Shown piece after piece: positions 55,529 through 64,000 of a stretch of DNA of 64,000 bases. The position numbers and the translations under genes were made by a program. The stretch comes from Jaltomata sinuosa. Lineage: Eukaryota > Streptophyta > Magnoliopsida > Solanales > Solanaceae. The stretch's first letter is position 1; the number at the start of each line of letters is the position of its first letter. Location of the stretch: contig QJPP01001410.1 of NCBI GenBank assembly GCA_003996215.1, positions 124,001 through 188,000 of the forward strand, written 5' to 3'. Below the pieces are notes generated by a model. The model had not been told where the DNA came from. It was given only the letters and a program-made list of their open reading frames with translations, and made no database searches.

Positions 55529-56616
55529 TGATATTCTACACGACCCAATATTTTAATGAATTTTACTTAGGAGTTACCTATGAGTGAAATGGGTTACCTG
55601 ACGTGTTCCAGCAGAAGCAGTAAAGACAGTAAGTAATGAACATGATAATTTTATGTGGAAAGCACCCGACTCACAAAAGGTGTAAAAAACCATGACATGT
55701 ACTTCTACAGGATTTAACCCACACATCACTAAACACAATGAGCCTCTCAACAAAAGATTGTAAACTCTGTAACCTAAGAAATTATAAACTCTAATTCCTA
55801 AAAACACACAAGTCTCCCAAGACTTGTGTTCCCAAGTCTTCGAGTTATCCCAACTTGAAGACTAAACTCCTAAACCAGTTTATAACACACTAGTACTAAG
55901 AAAGCATGAAGATTACAACTCAATTTAATCAATACTCAAAACTAGACTCAAGAACCGTAAAACATAGTCCTGTGGAATAGGTTCTTCAATCTGGTTCTTT
56001 GATCTGGTTCTTGGTACTGGCAGCACTTGGATAGCTAGGTAGAACTCTCTCAAATATTGTTCTTACTTATTTGTTCATGTTCTACCTTTTTCCTCTTAGT
56101 ATGAGTGCATGAATTTCGTTCCTTGAGTATTTATAACTATCATTGATATTCACAATCACATAGACTTTTAACTCCATAAGGACTCCCATGCTTCTTGGAC
56201 TCTCTTCTTGAGTGTTGTATTCAAACACTAACTCTGATTCTTGCTTTGTGCAAACTTTGATTTCTCATGCAAGTGGACTTCTAACTCCACAAGAACTCTC
56301 TTCTTTCTTGGACTCTCTTTTTATGCAAGTAGACTTCTAACTCCACAAGAACTCTTTTTTTTGGGATTCCCTTGGTCTATTCATATGTATACTCCTTATA
56401 ATGTGTAGACTCTTATCTAGTTCGTACTTTGTGCAGACTTTGAGGTCCTTTCTACTTGAGACTCCTTCATTTCAAAGAATCTTAATGCAAGTTGGACTTT
56501 GCGTGATGAAACAGGTAATAGGAACATGTTAATGTATGTGTTCCTGTTTCATAGGAACATGTTAATGTATGTGTTCCACTGTGTTGTCAATCATCAAAAC
56601 ATACAAGAACCCAACA
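55529..56616 (-). repeat. 3' LTR (minus sense) of gag-only copia
   Basis: 1088 bp. Contains internal near-repeats of AAGTAGACTTCTAACTCCAC and a duplicated TAGGAACATGTTAATGTATG block near 56518 and 56557. The second block is single in the other LTR. Confidence 0.9.
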
Positions 56617-56635
56617 AATTCCCCCTTTTTGATGA
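56617..56635 (-). other. Polypurine tract of gag-only copia
   Basis: Minus sense AAAAAGGGGGAATT directly before the 3' LTR. Confidence 0.85.
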
Positions 56636-57171
56636 TGACAAACTCATGTTCCTTGTGTATTGTGCTCAACCTGTTTTAATCAATTCAGAGTCTAAACAAA
56701 GTATCAGAAGACACATGTTAGATGAACCAGGTCAAAGTCATTTTTCACAGTATACACATTTCCCTCTTTTGACATCATAAAAAAGTTTCAACCATATGGA
56801 TAGAAAAGCATTAGGAGAAACATGTTAGAAGAACCATGTTAGAACACTGGGTTATAAACATTACATAGTATACTCACTTCCCCCTATTAGCATCATAAAA
56901 CAGTGACACAAAGAGCACATTAAGATGAACAAGTTAAACACTCATGGCCACTTGTGCTATCATTTATACAAACACTTAAAAGTCAAAAACTCAGTTAGAC
57001 ATAACAAGGTATTTGTAAAGACAAGGGAATAGCCAGAAGCAAGAGACTAAAACCAAACATTTCCATTGATCATTCATAAGATGCACCACATATTTTTAAC
57101 AAAATTAAAATAATATTAAAGCATTTGTGATGAGAGTAGGAAAGGTTTGGGAGAGTCTAAGGATAGGAGGT
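56636..57171 (-). other. Non-coding 3' region of gag-only copia
   Basis: Nothing recognisable between the accessory frame and the polypurine tract. TTCCCCCT-like runs near 56760 and 56880 may be decayed duplicates of the polypurine tract (minus sense AGGGGGAA). Confidence 0.45.
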
Positions 57172-57790
57172 CTAGGCTTTTGGTGAAGATGGAGCATGAG
57201 ATGATGAAGGAAAAGCTTTCTTGAGCAAGTCAAACAAGCCTTGTATGTTGGCAGAAAATGTAGCCTTTTCCTTTTTTATTTGTTCAGCTTTAAGACATGC
57301 ATTTTCCTCTCTAAGAGCCTCCTTCTTAATATTATACTGCACATGAAGCATATTCAATACCTCAAGGTGAGAAGCACAAAGTGCTGCAATCTTATCATCC
57401 TTAGCAATCAAAGCAGCCTTTAGGTGCTGCAAATGAGCATTGGACCTTCTTGAAGAAACAGGTGCATCAACCTATTCCATAGGTGCAGATATTTCAGACC
57501 CAACCCTCAATTGTCCATCCTTGCTCACCAATCCTAAATTCCTTTCAACAGTGAGATCAACAGGAGAAATAAGTTCTATTGAGGGGTTCCTAAATATTTC
57601 CCCCTAAATATATGCATCAATAAAATTGAGCCCATTAGATGAATTTGGTTCAACTATGGGGTCACCCTGATATTCCCCCTCACAAGATACATCCGCCTTA
57701 ACTCCCTCAGCAACATTAACAGCCCCATAAACATATTCTAGATGATTCTCTCTTACTTTTAAAAGAGTGATGGTTACAGAGTTCTTTTAG
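57172..57790 (-). pseudogene. Accessory coiled-coil reading frame of gag-only copia
   Basis: A single minus-strand frame can be followed for about 200 codons with only two stops (TAG at about 57604 and 57473). Upstream it is acidic (VAEGVKADVSCEGEYQGDPI), the middle reads NPSIELISPVDLTVERNLGL, and the C-terminal 85 residues are a heptad-like helix rich in Lys, Glu, Ala and Leu (KDDKIAALCASHLEVLNMLH, EENACLKAEQIKKEKA) ending in SSPKA. It lies between gag and the 3' LTR, where pol should be. I do not recognise a family. It may be an element-specific accessory protein or captured host sequence. Confidence 0.5.
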
Positions 57791-58345
57791 GAGTCAATCT
57801 CTTTTGGGCATTTTGGAAGGAACGGGTACAAATGCTTTATAATTATTTTTATATTTTAACAAAATTGGTGCACATACCTCGATTAATATTTCAATGCTTG
57901 ATCCTGTTTCTATTTTTCAAGCCATTTTCCTGTGACATAGGCAAATATAATGTTATATTGCATGAGTTACTTGAACTTGAAAATGTTATAGAGACATACA
58001 ACTAAATGTACAAGCCTGAGCATAAAATTAAACTTAATGTGCAATTTGTACAGTGTTCTTTAGCCAATCATTGAGGGATACTCATGTAATCTTAATCATC
58101 TCCAATTAGACTCCTGCAATGGACCAGGTTCATCCACATATTTCATCCATAGTTTTCCCTATCACAAGGTTTTCATTCTTTCTAATGCCACTTATTATCT
58201 CTTTCATACCATATCAGAAGCCTTTATTTCCTCCTTTCATATCTGTGAGTGAAAGAAATTTAATTTTTCTTATTCATATGCCTTGAGCAAGCACTAATCA
58301 TGTATCATATATACTTACTTACTTTCACTCGATCCTGCAAAACAA
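57791..58345 (-). other. Internal DNA of gag-only copia, non-coding
   Basis: No domain on either strand. This is where integrase, RT and RNase H would be expected in a complete element. Confidence 0.5.
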
Positions 58346-60062
58346 TTAGAGGTTAGTTTTAGGAACCCAGACTAACTTGGGCCCTTTTCCTTGAGTAAAA
58401 GGATGAATTAAGCTTCTTTTTGCCCATGATGGCAACATGTTAGTGCACCTGGTCCTTTTATCAGTTTTGGGAGTTCTCTTTTCAGTCATTTTTATGTTTT
58501 TGTTCCTAACTCCTGCTGCAACTAGACACTCAGTGGTAGGATGTCCAAGTTTTCCATAAATATAACATAGATCTTCAGTGGATATTATTTCTTTGTGAAA
58601 ACCTATACCAACCCTTTCATTTTGGTTCCTATTTCCTAGATAATTTACAATTCTAGAAGAGTTAGTCCACCCATTTGCTCTTTCAAGATCCATTTTTAAC
58701 CTAGACATCTCTAAATTCAATTTTCTCACATTTTATCTTTCACAAAGAAGACTCTCTTTGTGTTGCTTCAGTTCTGACTCAGTAGTCTTATGACTTTCAC
58801 TCATGATTTCTTAATTCTTTTCAGGAAGTGCCAATTTTAAGACTTTTGATTTTAGATCCAAGTTGGCTGACCTGTTCCTTTAGGGTACAATTTTCTTTGT
58901 CAGTTGCAATCTTACAAGTCTCCAGATCAATGTATTCAAATTTTAGACTTGCAAGAGCACTGAACAATTGATCCCTATTAGAGGTTTATTCATGAAAATC
59001 ATCAATTAGAGCATCCATCAAAGAAATAAGTTTATTTTTAGAGAAGAGATGCAATTTGTCTTTTAGCTCAAGAATACTTACCTCAGAATCTGCCTCTTCT
59101 TCTTCTAAGTCTGAATCTCCAATTGCCATGAATACAGTTTCTTCTTCAGAGTTTGAACCCCAAGCAGCTACCATTGCATAATCTTCCTTTTTCTTTTTCT
59201 TAGAGTTAGCCTTCTCCTTCATTTTTGCCTCTTTTTCAGCCCTTTCCTTTTTCCACTCAATTTTCCATAATGGACACTCCTTGATCATGTGATCCGTCTT
59301 TCCACACTTGAAGCATCCAAGCTGAGGTTTCTCATTGTACCGGGTTTTGCTACCTGTTCCTTTCCTCTCGTAGCCATTTTCCTTCTTGAAGAACTTTTTG
59401 AAATTTTTGGTGATGAATGCAACTTGTTCTTCATCTAAATCAGAGTCCTCACCATCAGAAGCCTTAAAGGCCAGTGATTTGTATCTACTTTCAACCCTTT
59501 TAAAGTTGTCCATCTCATAAGTCTTCATATTTCCCACTAGTTCATCAAGAGTCATCGTGGTAATGTCCTTTGCTTCTCTTATAGCAGTAACTTTTACATC
59601 CCAGTTTGCTTTTGGTAAGATTCTTAAAACCTTATCAACTTGTTCTTCAGTTGTTAGCACCTTTCCTAGTGATGATAGTTCATTTATCAAGGTAGTCAAT
59701 CGAGTAATCATTTCCTGCAATGTCTCATCATCCTCCATTTTGAATGTCTCATATTCCGTGAATAGCATTGCAATCCTGAACTTTCTTACTTGACTTGTTC
59801 CCTCATGTGAATTTACTAAGGCATCTCAAATCTGTTTGGCAGTAGTACAATTGGACACTCAGTTGTACTCATCAGGACCCAGTCCACAAACTAGGATATT
59901 TTTGGCCTTAGCATTTTTCTTGAGAGAAATGAGATCACCAGGAGTGAATTCACTTCTTACTTTCTTCACAGAAGCTCCTTCAACAGTTTTCACAGGAATA
60001 GTTGGACCCTCAGTGATTTTGTCCCATAATTCATAGTCTTCAACTTGAATGAAGTCCTCCAT
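58346..60062 (-). pseudogene. Gag of gag-only copia, broken
   Basis: Starts MEDFIQVEDYELWDKITEGP at 60062, with a stop near 59857. The main block 59768-58986 (260 codons) has the UBN2 capsid fold (LTTLINELSSLGKVLTTEEQ, KVLRILPKANWDVKV), a CCHC knuckle CFKCGKTDHMIKEC and a Lys/Glu-rich tail. After frame breaks, 58729-58346 shows a second, degraded knuckle (CYIYGKLGHPTTEC, second Cys changed to Tyr) and ends PKLVWVPKTNL, a motif that in complete relatives leads into protease/integrase. Two knuckle-like motifs and a long acidic tail fit Solanaceae copia gags. The central 260 codons are open. Confidence 0.82.
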
Positions 60063-60203
60063 TCTAGCTTTCCACCAAATGAAATGAGATCCATTGAAGA
60101 GAGGAGGCCTGGTGGTGGATTATCCTTCACAATGTCCAATTGGTGGTGCATAATTCATTTTCTAGATCTGATCTTAAGGTGTTAGCCATTAAATAAGATA
60201 CCC

Positions 60204-60215
60204 GCTCTGATACCA
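60204..60215 (-). other. Primer-binding site, initiator tRNA-Met, gag-only copia
   Basis: Minus sense TGGTATCAGAGC, 2 bp after the 5' LTR. Confidence 0.9.
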
Positions 60216-60217
60216 AT

Positions 60218-61276
60218 TGATATTCTACACGACCCAATATTTTAATGAATTTTACTTACGAGTTACCTATGAGTGAAATGGGTTGCCTGACGTGTTTCAG
60301 CAGAAGCAGTAAAGACAGTAAGTAATGAACATGATAATTTTACGTGAAAAACACCCGGCTCACAAAAGGTGTAAAAAAACATGACATGTACCTCTACAGG
60401 ATTTAACCCACACTTCACGAAACACAATGAGCCTCTCAACAAAAGATTACAAACTCTGTAACCTAAGGAATTATAAACTCTAATTCCTAAAAACACACAA
60501 GTCTCCCAAGGCTTGTGTTCCCAAGTCTTCGAGTTATCCCAACTTGAAGACTAAACTCCTAAACCAGTTTATAACACACTGGTACTAAGAAAGCATGAAG
60601 ATTACAACTCAATTTAATCAATACTCAAAACTAGACTCAAGAACCGTAAAACATAGTCCTGTGGAACAGGTTCTTCAATCTGGTTCTTTGATCTGGTTCT
60701 TCGTACTGGCAGCACTTGGATAGCTAGGTAGAACTCTCTCAAATATTATTCTTACTTATTTGTTCGTGTTCTACCTTTTTCCTCTTAGTATGAGTGCATG
60801 AATTTCGTTTTGAAGTCCTTGAGTATTTCTAACTATCATTGATCTTCACAATCACATAGACTTTTAACTCCATAAGGACTCCCATGCTTCTTGGACTCTT
60901 TTCTTGAGCGTTGTAGTCAAACACTAACTCTGATTCTTGCTTTGTGCAGACTTTGAGTTCTCATGCAAGTAGACTTCTAACTCCACAAGAACTCTCTTCT
61001 TTCTTGGACTCTCTTTTCATGCAAGTAGACTTCTAACTCCACAAGAACTCTTTTTTTGGATTTCCTTGGTCTATTCATATGTATACTCCTTATAATGTGT
61101 AGACTCTTATCTAGTTTTACTTTGTGCAGACTTTGAGGTCCTTTATACTTGAGACTCCTTCATTTCAAAGAATCCTAATGCAAGTTGGACTCTGCGTGAT
61201 GGAACAGGTAATAGGAACATGTTAATGTATGTGTTCCACTGTGTTGTCAATCATCAAAACATACAAGAACCCAACA
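60218..61276 (-). repeat. 5' LTR (minus sense) of gag-only copia
   Basis: 1059 bp, differing from the 3' copy by scattered substitutions, a short TTTGAAG insertion near 60810 and one missing block near its start. Confidence 0.9.
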
Positions 61277-62364
61277 GGTACTCTTATCAAGACTTTTCAA
61301 ATCCATGCTTGTAAAAGTTGCCTCAATAATGATACAAAAATTATCAATTGTTATCAGGCTAAAAAAGAGATCACCAACTAATACGGGTTACAATTTTCTT
61401 TCTACGAACAATGCACTTACTTGATAACTAACTTTACTTTGGGTTGTTTCTGCGAACTAATTTACATGCAATTGTTGATCTGGAAAATTGTGATTTTTGT
61501 TTTGGTAAGCTATGGGGAGAGGCACGTCATGGAGGATGGAAAAAACACTTGAAGTATATTTACTTAAATGACCGTTTGAAATTTTATCATTATGATTTTA
61601 AGTTATGTAACTTTGGTCTTGGTATAGTTTAGTGCTTTACTTTGGCAGATCCGACTCCTTTATTAATTAAAGTATCTGATATATTATTCGTTGAACTATA
61701 ATTTTTTTTAGATTTAGTTAGTAATTATTGAGAACATTTCAATCTCAGTATAAAAAATACTAAAGTATGATTGTGTCGTAATTAAATTCTTAAAATAGAA
61801 AATTAACACATCATCTAATTAACAATTAGAAAAGGTTGAGAAAATATCAAAAATATCACATAACTAATCATCCTCAATTTATTCAACATGACAAGCCAGT
61901 CTTAAGCAAAACTCAATTCAAATTCAGCTTAATTTGTTATACTTTGATACTAAAAATACACTTTCTCAGAGAGAGAAATAATGAAATATCTTAATCATTA
62001 GTTTCAATAGAGACATCCCGAAAAATGTCTCAAACAGTTACATACTTGTCAGCGAATTGTCGCTAATAAACATGTATTTTGTTTACCTTACATTAGTACA
62101 TCTCCCGAACAATAAAATAAAATCCCGTGCAACATAGGTATAACTGTTAACACTCCACCTAATACTAGAAGAATTCTTGTATATGTAATACATTAAATGT
62201 GTTATGACCAATAACTAGTGAAAACTTGGATCAAGCTGAAATTTCTTTTAAAAAAAAGTGAAAATATAATTTAAATACTTAAATATTTACCATAACACGA
62301 TCACGATTTACAAAACTATTGTAAAGAAGGATTTTTGCGGTCACAAGTTGCTCTAGTAGAATAT
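61277..62364. other. Intergenic, one unrecognised open frame
   Basis: A plus-strand frame (about 61432-61632) has no ATG and no family I recognise, although its composition (CDFCFGKLWGEARHGGW) is not low-complexity. It may be an old exon or element remnant. The remainder is AT-rich. Confidence 0.35.
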
Positions 62365-62644
62365 TTAAGATTGTTGCATCACCACGAACCCACCATAACT
62401 CACAATACCAATTATAGTTAGTTCCTGATAGACAAGAATTCAAAAGTTAATGTATATTTTTAGATTATTGTTTTGGAAGAAAAAATAATAATTTTTTGAT
62501 TTACTAGTAACAAATGACACTTACAAAGGAAGACGAAGTTGAGTCGTATATGAATAGTTGACCTCCAAATGCGTAATTCACCAACTCTTGCTTAGAGAGT
62601 TGGATTGCTTCAAATGCTATATGTTGAGGAACTTGTAATGCCAT
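62365..62644 (-). CDS. Hypothetical small two-exon gene (weak)
   Basis: Exon 1 starts at ATG 62644 in good plant context (AAGATGGC) and runs 40 codons (MALQVPQHIAFEAIQLSKQE to STSSSF) to a canonical donor GTAAGTG at 62524. A 100-base AT-rich intron ends in TTGTCTATCAG at 62425. Exon 2 continues in phase 0 for 19 codons (ELTIIGIVSYGG...) to a stop at 62365. An in-frame ATG at 62680 is an alternative start. Donor, acceptor, intron length and composition fit a plant gene. The product, about 59 residues, matches no family I know. It could be a gene fragment. Confidence 0.3.
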
Positions 62645-62680
62645 CTTTGCACTAATTGCAACGCTAATTGAAAATGACAT

Positions 62681-63699
62681 ATATGTGCAGTTCTTACATT
62701 AAGCAAAACACAAGATAAGTCACACATGTAAAAATATCTCTTTTAACTCATTATGACAAAAACAAAAAATCATAGTTGCAAGTTAAATGTGAGGTTTGTA
62801 TTCCAAGTCAGTTGGTTTAAAGAAATTAAATAATAAATTTTTTAATTTTGCATTAACTTAATACAATGAAAGAAACATGAATTTCAAAAATAATAATAAT
62901 TTAGAGTTCCTTTTTTTATTCTTACATACTAATTATTTTTAGTGTAGTATTCTTAAAATACATAAAGACCTTAACTTCCAATAGTAATATTATTAATTAC
63001 AAAAATAAGTATTAATTCTTATTAATAAGATGCTACTCATTTATTTGCAATAACTTCTCTTGGATGTTATTGTAAAAAATGTATTTATTAATATGGAGAT
63101 TTGAGTTGTTTAATTCAAAGTCCTAAAATATTTCTGGTAAAAAGTAAATATTTTTTTGTGAAAAAATATAAATATTGTGTCTTTTTTTTATAATCTTTAA
63201 TATTATTTTAAGTGAAAATAAAATCGTAAAATTCACTATTATAACTTTTGGGGGTCTAAAGCAAACGCTTTGCTAGCCTCACTCTTGAATGACCTTTGAT
63301 TTCAGTGAATTTTCTTAAATTTGCTTGAAGTTAAATGGTGCATGCCACAATCTCCTAAAGATCGACTATATTGTTGAAATTAATATTAAAGATAACGCAT
63401 TTATAAGCATCCATTAAGATTCGACAAAAGCGATTAACTTTCGAAATCTGAATTATAAAATTAAAGATGAGTATTAAGTACATATCTAAAATTCATAAGC
63501 TAAGTGAATTTACTTGTTAGTATATAACACATTTCATTCTCTCTCTCTAACAATCTTAAATTAGCATCTTTTCAACTTTAACTTCATATTGAAAAAGAGA
63601 TAATACATTATTACCTTCTTGAATTTGTACTTTATTTTTAAGAAGACACTTTAACTTTGTGGTGATCATATTATCTTCCCGAATCAATTCAAAGTGGAA
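62681..63699. other. Intergenic AT-rich DNA
   Basis: No gene, repeat unit or RNA is recognised; homopolymer runs are frequent. Confidence 0.45.
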
Positions 63700-63794
63700 C
63701 TAATAGCCCCTTTTACACCTACTTGGCATGGGGCGTGTGATTCACTCTCTTAAAAAGAGAGTGAGCAACAGAAAAAATGTTAAAATATTATTTT

Positions 63795-63895
63795 ATCGAA
63801 ACACACCTGGACTATCAGTTGTTCACCTTTTCTACCTGAAATATCACTATTGTTCAGGTGTGTTTTGATAAGCATTTGGTGATAGTTCAGGTAGA
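63795..63895. repeat. Foldback repeat
   Basis: Two interleaved inverted pairs: AAACACACCTG with CAGGTGTGTTTT, and CTACCTGAAATATCAC with GTGATAGTTCAGGTAG. Together they could form a compact cruciform or stem-loop. Probably part of a MITE; a nearby GAGAGTGA/CACTCTC pair (63739-63766) adds another small hairpin. Confidence 0.6.
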
Positions 63896-63944
63896 AAACT
63901 CACACACCTAATAATTCAAGTATAAAACTCAAAAAACTGAAATA

Positions 63945-64000
63945 CTCCCTTCGTTTCAATTAGTTTGACCTACTTTTCTTTTTAGTCCGTTTAAAAAAGA
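63945..64000 (+). mobile_element. Start of a Stowaway-like MITE, cut by the window end
   Basis: ACTCCCTTCGTTTCAATTAG followed by TTTGACCTACTTTTC matches the CTCCCTCCGTTTCAATTTGTTTGAC terminus of a common Solanaceae MITE. The right end is outside the window. Confidence 0.6.

Larger units (their letters stand above)
55529..61276 (-). mobile_element. Gag-only copia element with accessory frame
   Basis: LTRs 55529-56616 and 60218-61276 are very similar. Minus sense they start TGTTGGGTTCTTGTATG and end GTGTAGAATATCA. The PBS (60204-60215) is perfect, the polypurine tract lies at 56617-56635, and the flanking 5-mers AGTAC (55524-55528) and GGTAC (61277-61281) match at four of five positions. The 3.6-kb interior carries gag and a second, coiled-coil frame; integrase, RT and RNase H are absent. 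It depends on other elements for mobility. Confidence 0.88.

Noticed and set aside
61432..61632. Plus-strand frame with CDFCFGKLWGEARHGGW
   Set aside because: No ATG, no splice evidence and no family recognised; kept only as a note on the intergenic stretch.
1..64000. Integrated DNA virus or pararetrovirus
   Set aside because: All RT, protease and integrase pieces fit Ty1/copia or Ty3/gypsy order with LTRs and tRNA primer sites; no movement-protein or coat-protein-like domain of a caulimovirus was seen.

Overview
The window looks like nuclear DNA from a plant, most likely Solanaceae and probably Solanum. It is AT-rich, and almost every recognisable coding signal is a decayed retrotransposon. 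The RNase H-like relic and several LTR families resemble repeats I recall from tomato and potato; that placement is memory, not a search. I see no bacterial-style operon, CRISPR array, rRNA or tRNA gene. Host genes are very sparse: one frameshifted DUF4408/DUF761-type gene (about 9.67-10.23 kb, minus) and one weak two-exon candidate near 62.4-62.7 kb.

Layout. 0-1.9 kb: RNase H-domain relic (plus). 1.93-3.96 kb: solo LTR of a Tekay/Del-like family ('family A'). 5.0-8.5 kb: decayed Ty1/copia element with both LTRs but almost no reverse transcriptase. 8.6-9.0 kb: TRIM-like mini-element. 9.7-10.2 kb: the DUF4408/DUF761 gene; a Mutator-like foldback element sits inside a Stowaway-like MITE just upstream of its TATA box. 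12.5-43.9 kb: a copia relic (minus) split apart by two stacks of nested insertions. Stack 1 is solo LTR A (13043-29400), then gag-only Tekay-like element B (14222-28455), then an Athila-like gag-protease element (19940-26777). Stack 2 is a minus-oriented 'family C' LTR (29645-42242), then a plus-oriented C solo LTR (30528-40622), then a deleted Tekay chromovirus (33183-40370). 44.1-53.3 kb: a near-complete Tekay chromovirus (gag, protease, RT, RNase H, integrase, chromodomain, all minus) inside another family C fragment. 53.9-55.5 kb: an unassigned LTR-like fragment. 55.5-61.3 kb: gag-only copia element with an accessory coiled-coil reading frame. 61.3-64 kb: AT-rich DNA with a foldback and the start of a MITE.

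Most insertions could be dated relative to one another because target-site duplications can be read directly: CTTCT, AGTAC, CCTAT, TATTA, TGTAT, TATGA and the 10-bp TAATTTATTT. Of the five elements that keep internal sequence plus both LTRs, four lack a usable reverse transcriptase and must have moved, if at all, using proteins from relatives; only the 44-53 kb copy keeps the full gene order, and it too is broken.

The most unusual pattern is that every LTR family here carries, in its 5' part, a cluster of short palindromes. The palindrome differs between families (CCACGNNCGTGG-like, GACGGNCCGTC, CGCTATAGCG, CATCATGATG, CGCANNNGCG) while the architecture and position are shared.
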